A stretch of 21,723 nt of DNA from DATKZH01 sp964475955 (lineage in GTDB: Bacteria > Planctomycetota > Planctomycetia > Pirellulales > Thermoguttaceae). This document shows, piece after piece, positions 1-8,900 of this stretch (within the stretch, counting starts at the first letter, position 1; each line of letters begins with the position of its first letter). Made by a program: the position numbers and the translations under genes. The notes below the pieces were generated by a model. It worked only from the letters and a program-made list of their open reading frames with translations, was not told the DNA's origin and made no database searches. The stretch covers positions 1 to 21,723 of the forward strand of contig CAYYZY010000134.1 in NCBI GenBank assembly GCA_964475955.1, given 5' to 3'.

Positions 1-2
1 CG

Positions 3-398
3 CCCACGCTGGCCGGGGCGATGGTCGACGCCCTGCCCTATCTGGCCGATTACCCCTACGGCTGCACCGAGCAGACGCTCAACCGCTTCCTGCCCACGGT
101 GATCGTGCAGAAGATTCTGATCGACATGGGCCTCGACCTGGAGGAGATTCGCGACAAGCGCGCGAATCTCAACGCCCAGGAACTGGGCGACCCAGGCGAG
201 CGCGCCGCCCAGCGATCCGATCAGGAGGCCGGCGATGCCGAGCAGAAGGATGAGCCGCCGGCGCCGCTTCGACCCGGGGCCGCGCGCGCCCCGGGCCGCG
301 GCCTGCCGCCAACGTGCCGCGACGGCTTCGCGCGCGCAGGACGCCGCGTCGTCGGCTTCGGCGCTTGGGCTCTCTCGGTCGGGGGCGGGAGGTTCCAT
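3..398 (-). CDS. Putative membrane protein, N-terminal part only
   Basis: An open minus-strand frame starts with ATG at 398, 25 bp after the stop of the caspase-like/vWA gene, and stays open to the window edge. About 45 polar residues lead into a basic stretch (KRRRR) and then a hydrophobic run (LILLLGIAGLLIGSL). This is the layout of a signal anchor with a cytoplasmic N-terminus. The anchor is encoded at about 254-210, just inside the point where the opposite-strand macroglobulin homology ends. Everything left of 210 in this frame is probably just the antisense of the macroglobulin gene. I read it as the first 63 residues or so of the next gene in the minus-strand operon, cut off by the break near 210. 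No clear Shine-Dalgarno is visible. Function is unknown. Confidence 0.4.
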   Translation of the reverse strand, partial: MEPPAPDRESPSAEADDAASCAREAVAARWRQAAARGARGPGSKRRRRLILLLGIAGLLIGSLGGALAWVAQFLGVEIRALVANLLQVEAHVDQNLLHDHRGQEAVERLLGAAVGVIGQIGQGVDHRPGQRG

Positions 399-488
399 GG
401 CGACGTCGGTTCCACAAGTTCGGCTAGGGTAACACGGCCGCGGGCGCCGTACTGTTCGGCTGGGGCGCCGGGAGCCGGTCGAGCGTGA
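3..488 (+). CDS. Alpha-2-macroglobulin family protein, internal fragment (truncated at both ends)
   Basis: The frame is open from the window edge and enters mid-protein. It includes YPYGCTEQ, the thioester motif of bacterial alpha-2-macroglobulins (Cys-x-Glu-Gln codons at 63-74). The following residues (LNRFLPTVIVQKIL, then IRDKRANLNAQELGD) also read like this family. These are large envelope or periplasmic proteins thought to trap proteases through the Cys-Gln thioester. Family-like sequence ends around position 209, after GERAAQ. From there to the stop at 488 the frame is an Arg/Pro/Gly-rich read-through that resembles nothing, and it runs antisense to the minus-strand genes. The true gene should continue for several hundred residues past the thioester, so this copy is broken near 210. 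The cause is either a genomic rearrangement or a chimeric assembly join. The family call is firm. The C-terminal 90 residues or so are probably not real protein. Confidence 0.75.
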   Translation, partial: PTLAGAMVDALPYLADYPYGCTEQTLNRFLPTVIVQKILIDMGLDLEEIRDKRANLNAQELGDPGERAAQRSDQEAGDAEQKDEPPAPLRPGAARAPGRGLPPTCRDGFARAGRRVVGFGAWALSVGGGRFHGDVGSTSSARVTRPRAPYCSAGAPGAGRA

Positions 489-3400
489 TCGCGTATCCCC
501 GCTCCTCGGCCCGGCGCTTGAACGCGTCGACCGACACGACACTCAGCCGGGCGAGCGCCCCCGGGGCCCCCTGGTCGGTGACCGGCCAGAACAGCGCCGT
601 GTAGCGCCCCAGCCCGCGATAGAAGCGATGCTCCTGGCCCGAGTAGAACGTGCCGCCGATGCGAACCTTGTATTGTCTGCCGGGCGCGTGCCGCAGGCGG
701 ACCACCAGGCAGGGCTGCTCGGCCGTGGTGCCGTCGGCTGCGGTGACGCGGTGCTTCTCCAGGGCGACCGCTTCGAGCGTCACCTCGTCGTCGGCCAGCG
801 ACAGCTTGCGGCCCGAGAGCCCGCCCAGGTCGGTGAAGTCGTGCCCGCGCACCAGCGTGACGGCCGCGGCCGGCTCCTGATCGGGGTTCCACCAGACTTG
901 CAGCCTGGGGCCTGCCGGCTGCTCGGTCTTCTCGTCGCGCGGCCAGCCGGCCGCGTCGATGCGCCAGGCGGGGGCGGGATGCCCCCAAACCGATCCCCAT
1001 CGGATTTGCGGGTCGGCTTGGGCGGCGGCTTGGGCGCCCGTCTGAGGGGCCATTTCGATCCAGCACGCGCGCGGACGGAGCTGGCGCAGCACGTCGCTCG
1101 CCGGGTCCGATTTCCGCTCCAGCACGGCCAGCATTTGCAGCCGGTCGTCGGGCCGGCGCTGGTTCTGGAGTACCGAAAGGGCCCAACCGGATCGCGACCG
1201 GGTGGGCATCCAGGGGAACGCGGTGGCGGCGAACGGGAGTCGGTGGAACTGCTCGTGCTCGGTGAGGGTGACCAGGAGTGCGTCGCCGGCCTCCAGCACC
1301 ACGTTCTGCTCGGCGGGGTGCCCGAGGAACGCCCGGATCAGGTACCCGCCCGGAAGCACGCCGCCGGGGAACCAGACGTCGTTCTCGCCCGGGTAGGCGA
1401 CGGGCACGGGTTCGCGGGGGAGCGCGTCGTCGGCATGGCCGGCATAGTCGCGAAGCGCGTAGCGGAGGCAGGGGTGCAGCCCCTTTTCGAGCAGGGCGAC
1501 GAGCTCGTCGGTCTGGCCGATCGTGTAGACGTGCCCCGGCGGCGAGAGCGTGGTCACGGCGTCGAATTGCTTCGAGAGCTTCTTCGCCTCGTCGCCTTTC
1601 ATGCGGAAGCCGATGATCGTGACTTCGACGTACGCGTCCTGCAACTTCCGGCGGAGCACGTCGGAGATCGACTTGCCTTTCGGGTTAGCCTCCTTGTCGT
1701 CGGCGAAGCAGTTGTCCAGCCCGTCGGTGATCACGACCAGCGACTTGAAGCCCTGCACGCCTTCGAGGTCCTTCTTCGCCTGGAGCATCGTGCGGAGGAT
1801 GGGCGACTCGTTCCACGGCTCGATCGTTGGGTGCTCGACCTTGGCCATCAGGGCCTGCAACTGGGCGGCGTCGGCCGGGTCCCAGGCGATCGGCGGTTGC
1901 ACGCAGCGGATCGTGCTCTCGGCCCGTTCGACCGTCTTCTTCTCACCCACCGCTTCCCCGAAAAGCCAGAGGCTGATCTGCGTGTGGCGGGGCACTCCGG
2001 CGAGCACGCTCCGCAGCGCCCGAGTCGCCTGCGCGTAGCGGGTCGACGGCGTGAAGGGCTGCCCGGAAACGGGCCCCATGCTCCCGCTGGCGTCGAGCAC
2101 CAGGGCGACCGAACCGGTTCCTTCGCCGTAGCGCCGCTGGAGGGCGGCCGGGGCGCGCAGGGCGAGCGTGGCCCGGTCGGGCGGCGCGACCTCCCACACG
2201 AGCGTATCGGGCACCGGGTGCAGGGCGACCGCCGTGGCGGCCTCGATGCGCTGCCCGCGGTAAAAACCATGCAGCGCGACCTTCGCCGAAGAGGGGCCCT
2301 TGGTCGCGGGGAACCGGCCCTCGGCCTGGGTGAGCGGGGGACAGCGGAGCGTGTAGGGGATCGCCGGGCCGGCGTGTTCCGGATCGAAGGGGCGCACCTG
2401 GCGCCGGCCGGCCTGGGGCGGGACCAGCTCAAGGGCCTCGTCGGCTTCGACCCACGTGACGGGAAAACCGCCGGGCACCTCGCCCTTCGACTCCCGCACC
2501 AACCGGGCCTTGATCGAGAAGTCGACCTCGTTGGTCAGGTCGATCTTCGCCGGCGCGTCGAACGCGAGCCGGCCGGCCGTGCCGATCCTTTGGGCCAACT
2601 CCGGGGGAACCGGGTACTCGGGCGTGAGCTCGGCGGCATCGGCCAGGCACTCCTTGGCCGCCGCCTGGTAGTAGGGCGTCGACTCCGGCGACTCGGCGAA
2701 CCAGTGGTCGCCGAACACCCGCCCCGCCTGGCGCAGCATCAGGTCGCGGAGCACCAGGCGGCGCCAGGCGCGGTTCGCTTCGGCGGCCGTGTCGCTGAGC
2801 GGGAAGCAGGCGGGCACGTGCCGGGCCAGCTCGTCGGCCCGTCGCAGGAGACCCCGGGCATGGGCGACATCGGCCGGCCGGCTCTGGTGCATCCAATGCT
2901 CCAGGGAACGGGGCATGGCGCGCCATCGCGCGACGATCTGCCGTCCCGCGATCGCCAGCGGCTCGGGGCCGTCGCCCTCAAGGGTGAACACCTCCAGGCG
3001 GTGCTTGACCTGGGCGAACGCCTCGCAGGGCTCGACGGAGCAGGCGTCGAACCACGTCTGGCCGATCCGGGCCAGCGCGGCCAGCCCCGCGAAGCGGGCC
3101 GCCGCCTGACTGGTCAAGGGGGCGGGAGGCTCCGTCGTCAACCGCGATGCCTGCGCGCTATCCTGCGTACTATCCTGTGGAAAGGCTGAATGCCCCCGAC
3201 CCCTTTTTGGGGATTCGAGCGCCAGGGCTCGCTCGGTTTCGCTCAGCGTGCTGAGCCGTTCGACGCGGGTCTCCGGGGCCCCCAGCGGGGCCGAAAGCAA
3301 GGCCCGAAGCCGCAAGAGCACGCTCGGCGAGTCGGTCGGCTCGATCGAGCGGAGCTGCTTGAGGTAGTCCCGTTCGAGGCGATCGAGTCCCTTGCCGAGC

Positions 3401-5535
3401 CCGTCGGCCGTGGCGACCACGCCGCGAACCGCCGCTTGCCCGGGGTCGTCGTCGGCCTTGGACGCCGAACGCCCCTCCTTTCCGGCCGGCGGATTCAACT
3501 GCTGCGACAGCCGGTGCGTTGCCTCCCACAACGAGAACAGGTCGGCCAGGCGCGCGGGGAGCGTGTCGTCGTCGGTCTGCGATGCCTGGCTGACGGCGAT
3601 GCGCGTGAGATGGGGCAGGCGCGCTAGCGCGCGGTCGCGCACCGACCTGGCGTGGTTGAGCTGACGCGCGCGGCGCGAGGCAAGGTCGTATTCCCGCTTC
3701 GCCTCCCGGAGTAGACGCGCCGCCTCGCCGACCGACGACGCGCCGGCGAACAACAGATCCTGGGCGTGGCGCCGCGCGCGGTCGCCCCGGTCGAGGCACG
3801 CGCGGATCGAGGTCCAGGCCGAACCGCAATCGGCCGGAACCCATTCCCGCGACAAAACGGTCGCCTCGGCGGCAAGGCCGTCGACCTCCAGCGCCGCCCG
3901 AATCGCCTCGGCCAGTTGCGGCGGGACCTGCTTGTCGGGCAGGTGCTCGCCGAGCATCACCAGGAAATGCGCCGTGGCCGGGCGCGCGTGCAGCGGGTCG
4001 TCGATGAGCCGGACGATCGAGCAGGCCTTCGCCAGGTCGCCGGCCGGGTTGGCGGCGGCGCGCTCGACCAGCAGGTCGTACACCTCGGCCTGGACGGCCG
4101 GCGCGTCGGCCCGGTCGGCCGAAGGGTCGTCCTGCTCTGCGGCCCACCACTTCCGGCGCTCGGCCGCGCCGAGGCTCCAAAGCCGGTTGACGATTTCGAC
4201 GGCCGCCGACCGGTTCGCTTCGTCGCCCCGCTTGCCGCCTTCGCCGGCTTCGAGCAGGGCGCCCGAGGTGTACTGGGCCAGCTCGGCGTGCTCGCGCTCG
4301 CCCTGTTCGAGGGCCGTTTCCAGGTTGCGCGCGCGGTCGAGAAGCCGCTCGGCATAGGAAGAGCCGGCCATGACGATTTGCTCGTACCGCAGGAGCGTTT
4401 GCTCGTACGCGCGCCAGGCGTGCGGGGCCAGCGAGAACGGGTGGGGCGACCGCGCATTCAGCTCGTCGTGTTGCCGCCACCGCGCGACGAGGTCCTTGGA
4501 GGCCGCGGCCGGCGTCGCCGCCTTCAAGGTCGGCTCCGTGTAATCACCCCGCACGGCCAACAGCGCGATCCGCCCGGCCCGCTTGCGGCCCAGGTCGCCT
4601 TGGGGCAACAGGATCGGCGTCTGCACGGCTCCGCGGTTGGCGCGGACCCAATCCTCCACCTCCGCGCGGCAGTAGCCGTAGAGGTCCCAGACGGTGAGGC
4701 GTCCGTTCCGGCAGTTCGCTTCGGCCGCGCCGCGGAGCCCCTCCACGAGAAAATGCCCGAACACGGTCCGCCCCAACGCGGGGCTCGCCCAGGAGCGCTG
4801 TTGGGCGTCGCCGGCTGAGATCACGACCAGGTTCGGGATCTGCCGGATCCGCGGCTCCTGTGCCCGAAGCTGCCGGGCGAAGTCGTTCATCAGGATTCCC
4901 ATTTCGGGGGCCGACTGGATCCGGGCCGCGTCGAGCACGAGCACCTTGTTCGTCGACTCCGGCAGCGTGGCGAGCCGGTCGAAGACGCTCGCCAGCTCGA
5001 TCCGCTCCTTGGGCCACGTATCGACGGCGACGTCGTCGGGCAACAGGCACGCGCCGCCCTCCCCGCCGACCCCGTGCATCGCCAGGTAGACCAGCGCCGT
5101 CTTGCCCGCCGAAACGTCGATCCCCTCTGCCCAGTCGGTTCCCCGGCTGATCCGGATCGGCCGGCGCCCGAGCCGCATCGGGCGGGGCTGCCAGAAGGTC
5201 CCCAGGCGGCCCTCTTCGATCGTGGCGGCCGTCGCCTCCAGCGTGTTCCAGCCGTAGGCGTTGTGCGGGACGGCCAGGTTCTCTTCGTAACCCGCGCCGG
5301 CAAGGATGACCGTGGTGACCGGGAGCGGCCGGAGCCAACTGGCCACCCAACCGATCGCCCCCAAACAGCAGCACGCCGCAGCCCACGCCAGGGCAATCCC
5401 GCCGTAGCGCACGGCCCGGTAGCGGCGCGGCGGGCGGCGATTCCACCGCGGCCGCGTGCCGGGAAGCGTCTCGGCAACGTCGTCTTCCGGGAGCCAGCTC
5501 GATTCCTCGCGTTTCGCGTACTCGGTGCCGATCAT
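424..5535 (-). CDS. Giant membrane-anchored caspase-like / von Willebrand A domain protein
   Basis: This protein has 1703 residues from the ATG at 5535, which I chose because GGAAGG lies 5 nt upstream. The frame is open to 5871, but the extra N-terminus is Pro/Arg-rich and runs through the repeats in the gap. Residues 1-43 are basic and cytoplasmic, and 44-68 form one membrane segment. Residues of about 75-310 look like a caspase-type fold: a strand ending LVYLAMHG (His154), then VLVLDAA (201-204), a DAQQRSWASP loop and VFGHFLVEGLRG. The position after LD, where caspases carry the nucleophilic Cys, is Ala, so it is probably not a protease. The middle (about 400-1100) is mostly helical. A vWA domain begins at about 1143 with an intact MIDAS (DASGS from Asp1148; TDGLD with Asp1271), which suggests metal-dependent ligand binding. 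The last 350 residues look beta-rich. The role is unknown; a scaffold or sensor is plausible. It diverges from the VgrG gene. Confidence 0.8.
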   Translation of the reverse strand: MIGTEYAKREESSWLPEDDVAETLPGTRPRWNRRPPRRYRAVRYGGIALAWAAACCCLGAIGWVASWLRPLPVTTVILAGAGYEENLAVPHNAYGWNTLEATAATIEEGRLGTFWQPRPMRLGRRPIRISRGTDWAEGIDVSAGKTALVYLAMHGVGGEGGACLLPDDVAVDTWPKERIELASVFDRLATLPESTNKVLVLDAARIQSAPEMGILMNDFARQLRAQEPRIRQIPNLVVISAGDAQQRSWASPALGRTVFGHFLVEGLRGAAEANCRNGRLTVWDLYGYCRAEVEDWVRANRGAVQTPILLPQGDLGRKRAGRIALLAVRGDYTEPTLKAATPAAASKDLVARWRQHDELNARSPHPFSLAPHAWRAYEQTLLRYEQIVMAGSSYAERLLDRARNLETALEQGEREHAELAQYTSGALLEAGEGGKRGDEANRSAAVEIVNRLWSLGAAERRKWWAAEQDDPSADRADAPAVQAEVYDLLVERAAANPAGDLAKACSIVRLIDDPLHARPATAHFLVMLGEHLPDKQVPPQLAEAIRAALEVDGLAAEATVLSREWVPADCGSAWTSIRACLDRGDRARRHAQDLLFAGASSVGEAARLLREAKREYDLASRRARQLNHARSVRDRALARLPHLTRIAVSQASQTDDDTLPARLADLFSLWEATHRLSQQLNPPAGKEGRSASKADDDPGQAAVRGVVATADGLGKGLDRLERDYLKQLRSIEPTDSPSVLLRLRALLSAPLGAPETRVERLSTLSETERALALESPKRGRGHSAFPQDSTQDSAQASRLTTEPPAPLTSQAAARFAGLAALARIGQTWFDACSVEPCEAFAQVKHRLEVFTLEGDGPEPLAIAGRQIVARWRAMPRSLEHWMHQSRPADVAHARGLLRRADELARHVPACFPLSDTAAEANRAWRRLVLRDLMLRQAGRVFGDHWFAESPESTPYYQAAAKECLADAAELTPEYPVPPELAQRIGTAGRLAFDAPAKIDLTNEVDFSIKARLVRESKGEVPGGFPVTWVEADEALELVPPQAGRRQVRPFDPEHAGPAIPYTLRCPPLTQAEGRFPATKGPSSAKVALHGFYRGQRIEAATAVALHPVPDTLVWEVAPPDRATLALRAPAALQRRYGEGTGSVALVLDASGSMGPVSGQPFTPSTRYAQATRALRSVLAGVPRHTQISLWLFGEAVGEKKTVERAESTIRCVQPPIAWDPADAAQLQALMAKVEHPTIEPWNESPILRTMLQAKKDLEGVQGFKSLVVITDGLDNCFADDKEANPKGKSISDVLRRKLQDAYVEVTIIGFRMKGDEAKKLSKQFDAVTTLSPPGHVYTIGQTDELVALLEKGLHPCLRYALRDYAGHADDALPREPVPVAYPGENDVWFPGGVLPGGYLIRAFLGHPAEQNVVLEAGDALLVTLTEHEQFHRLPFAATAFPWMPTRSRSGWALSVLQNQRRPDDRLQMLAVLERKSDPASDVLRQLRPRACWIEMAPQTGAQAAAQADPQIRWGSVWGHPAPAWRIDAAGWPRDEKTEQPAGPRLQVWWNPDQEPAAAVTLVRGHDFTDLGGLSGRKLSLADDEVTLEAVALEKHRVTAADGTTAEQPCLVVRLRHAPGRQYKVRIGGTFYSGQEHRFYRGLGRYTALFWPVTDQGAPGALARLSVVSVDAFKRRAEERGYAITLDRLPAPQPNSTAPAAVLP

Positions 5536-5997
5536 CTTCGCCTTCCAACCAGGGCGGCCCCTCCCATCAGGTCCCACGAGAAACCGTAGCTTTCCCCTAT
5601 CTTCCGGGCAAACCGCTTCGCCTGTGGGCGGGCCACGGTCGTAGCAGGCATACTCCGTGTGCCGTAGCCAGCCGGCGGCACACGGAGTGTGCTTGCTACG
5701 GGTGTTGGGAGGTGCGGACGGCACAGGGAGTGTGCCTGCTAGGCAAATAGGGCAACCGTTCCTCGGCCGTCCCGTTCCATCGCGCCAGCCGTCACGATCG
5801 TTACGTGCGCCCTCGAGTTGGCAGTTATCCGAGTCGAACTGGTCCAATCCAATTTGCCTTCTTGCCGGCATCGTTCATCTTTTCAAGGATGCAAAAAGGC
5901 AACGCCGTCGCCTCGGGATGATGCCTCAACGCAACCGGTCGGTCTCGGACGACACGCCGCGCCCCGCCAAGGACGCCGGAAAGGACGGAACCCCTCC
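5536..5997. promoter_or_regulatory. Divergent intergenic region between the caspase-like/vWA and VgrG genes
   Basis: This 462-bp gap must hold promoters for both divergent genes. GGAAGG at about 5541-5546 (minus sense) precedes the minus-strand start, and GGAAAGGACGG at about 5978-5988 precedes the VgrG start. No confident -35/-10 pair could be picked on either strand. The middle carries the inverted repeat annotated separately. The open frames here are short and of poor composition, so I see no gene. Confidence 0.6.
5640..5742. repeat. Inverted repeat with a third, inverted-orientation arm copy
   Basis: Arms at 5640-5664 and 5676-5700 are 25 bp each, reverse complements with two mismatches, around an 11-nt loop. 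The shared core is ACTCCGTGTGCCG. A further arm copy lies at 5719-5742, in the same orientation as the right arm. The sequence begins CGTAGCAGGCA, and the same 14-mer start recurs at 11926-11939 in another gap. This points to a dispersed intergenic repeat family (REP- or MITE-like). There is no internal gene. Confidence 0.8.
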
Positions 5998-8900
5998 ATG
6001 TGGAGCTACACGCAAGCCGGTCGGCTGCTCAAGGTGACCACGCCGCTCGGGCCCGACGCGATGCTGCTGGTCGGCCTGCGCGGACGCGAGGCCCTCTCCG
6101 AGCCCTTCCGCTTCGAGCTCGACCTGGTCGCCTGGCGCCACCTCCCGCTCGACTTCCACGCCCTGCTGGGCAAACCCGTCGCCGTCGACCTGACGCTCCC
6201 CAACGGCACGGCACGCTCGTTCCACGGCATCGTCACCCGGCTGACCCAGGGCCGGCAGGACGAGGAGTTCGCCCACTACCAGGCCGTCCTCTCGCCGCGG
6301 TTTTGGTTGTGGAAACGGCGCATCCAGAGCCGCATCTTCCAGCAGAAGAGCGTGCCCGAGATCCTCGACCGGGTGCTCAACCATCCGCCCGGCGCGGAGG
6401 AAGACGGCGCATCGGCCTCGGCGGAGGGCGACGGAGCGACCCCGTCCGGCGGTTTGAACGCGCGGTTCGAGCTCCAGGGGCATTACGAGGCGCGGAACTA
6501 CTGCGTGCAGTACCGCGAGTCCGATTTCGACTTCGCCTGTCGCCTGATGGAAGAGGAGGGCATTTACTATTACTTTGAACACTCGGCCGAGGGCCATCAG
6601 CTCGTCCTGGCCGACGATTCCACGCAGGCGGCCGACGTGCCGCTGCCGGCCAGCGTCGCCTACGACGACCTCGACCAGGGGGTGCGCGACACCTGCCGCG
6701 TGCGCGCGTGGCAGAAGTCGCAGCAGGTGCGCTCCACCAAGTTCACGCTCTGGGACCGCAGCTTCGAGCTCCCCGGGCAGAACCTGGCGGCCGGCCAGGC
6801 GCTGCCCGAAAGCGTTGAAGTGGGGCAGGTCGAGCACCAGTTGGCGTGCGTCGACGAGCCGCTCGAGGCGTACGACTACCCCGGCGCCTACGCCAAGCGG
6901 TTCGACGGCGTCGGCCCCGGCGGAAACGAGCAGCCCGAGGAGCTGACCAAGGTCTTCGACGACGCCGAGCGGACCGTCGCCCTCGATGCCCAACGGGAGA
7001 CGGCCGCGGCGATCGACCTGGCCGCGCGCAGCGACTGCGCCCACTTCGTTCCGGGACTGCTGTTCGAGCTGACCCGTCACGGGCTGGCCGGGGGGAAGTA
7101 TCTTCTCAGCGTGCTGGAGCACGAGGCCCGTCAGGAGGCGTCGTTCCGTTCCGACGGCGATCTGTCGCCGCTTTCCTACGAGAACCGGCTCGCGTGCCTG
7201 CCGGCCAAGGTGCACTACCGTCCGCCTCGGCGCACGCCCAAGCCGGTGATCGCCGGGCTGCAATCGGCCACGGTGGTTGGCCCCGAAAACGAATCGATCT
7301 TCGTCGACAAATACGGCCGGGTGAAGGTGCAATTCCCCTGGGACCGCCAGGGAGAGCACAACGCCGACAGCTCGTGCTGGCTCCGCGTGGCCCAGCCGTG
7401 GGCCGGCCCGCGGTTCGGCGCGTTCTTCTGGCCGCGCATCGGCCACGAGGTGTTGGTCGCCTTTTTCGAGGGCGATCCCGACCGGCCGATCGTCGTGGGG
7501 AGCGTCTACAACGCGGCCAACATGCCGCCGCTCGAATTGCCGGAGGGGAAGTCGTCGTGCGGGCTGAAGTCGTGCTCGATCGACGGCGACCCGCTCCAGA
7601 ACGCCAACTGCGTGGTGTTGCACGACCGCCAGGACGACGAGCATCTCCAGCTCCACTCCGAAACCCACGAGTGCATCACGGCCGAGACCTCCAATTTCCA
7701 CCACACGCCCGGCCCGCAGGTCCACGTGGTCGGCAAGTTCCCGTTCAGCTCGGGAAGCGGCGGCGGGGGCGGCGAGCCCGCCGGCCCGCCAGTGAAGGGA
7801 GCCGGCACGTTCTCCGGCAGGAGTCGCTCACGCGCATCCGGCGGGACGGGCCCGACGCGGCACGCCCCGGGCGCGTTTCGGAGGCCGTGGCGGGTCGATC
7901 CGGCGGGGCCGGGCGCGCTCGCACGGCCTTCGCTGATCCTGCCCGGCCGTGACAGCGGGCAGGGCGGCGGCATGATCGAATGGGTGGAATGTCTGAACAC
8001 CTTCACGAAGGGGCAGAACACCGGCGCCGCCCACGGCATCGAGGCGGCCGCCAAGTGGCTCGAGGGATTGCTGCCCGGGGCCGCCAGTTGGGTCTTCGGG
8101 TCGAATCTCAAGGCCACGTTCCTGGGCGACAAGATGGCCCACGTGATCGGGTTCGGCAATATCGGGATCACCTGCGATCTCGAGGCGCTGACGATCGGGC
8201 GCATCCTGGAGAAGATCCCCGTCCTGGGCTCGCTTTTGAGCGGGGCCGGCGGCAAGACCGACTTCATCTGGGCCCCGGAGCAGAAGCTCTCCTACGACTG
8301 CGACAAGCTCGACGTGCGCCGCGGCACCGTCGTGGCCAACAAGGAAGCCAACTTCTGGAAGGACTGGAGCCTTTGGGGCGTCGCCGTCAAGGCCATGATC
8401 CTGCTGGTGGCCGGCGCCGCCACGGCCGGCGACCTGATGGCCGGCATCAACGCCCAGGCCAAAGCCAAAAAGGAGCCCGAGCCCTATCCGGAGTGGACCA
8501 CCCAACTGGCCACCTTCTTCGCCAACCGGCTGCTGGGCTTGTTGGCCGAGTTCGAGAAGCACCTGGCCGAGGTCAAGCACGCGAAGGCCGAGGCCGACGA
8601 GACCGAGAAGTACACCGCCGAAGCCGCCAAGCTGACCGAACTGGCCGGCATGGGGCTCGCCGGCGCGCTCGGGCCCACCCCCAACCTGGTGAGCGTCGGG
8701 ACCAAAAAGGGGACCGACGCCATCAAGCTCATCACCGGCGTGTTCGACGACGGCACCGTCCACACCTGCGCCGACACGACCTACGCCCTCCGCGCCGGCA
8801 AGCGGATCTCCATCGTCGCCAAGCCCACGAAACTCGGAGTCCCGCCCGGCGGCAAACCGACGGTCACCCTCCTGGCCGGCGACCTGTGGACCAAGGGCCA

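Noticed and set aside
628..3189. Long plus-strand open frame (853 residues) inside the caspase-like/vWA gene
   Set aside because: It is antisense to a gene with clear domains, rich in Arg, Gly and Val from complementary high-GC codons, and shows no family motif.
5640..5742. CRISPR array
   Set aside because: The repeated units are inverted arms of one hairpin plus a single extra copy, without regular spacing or unique spacers.
5536..5871. N-terminal extension of the caspase-like/vWA protein up to an ATG at 5871
   Set aside because: It reads through the inverted repeat in the divergent gap, lacks a ribosome site and has no protein-like composition, whereas the ATG at 5535 has GGAAGG at good spacing.
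5818..5997. N-terminal extension of VgrG upstream of 5998
   Set aside because: VgrG-like sequence begins right at MWSYTQAGRLLKVTTPLG. The 60 upstream codons look non-coding.
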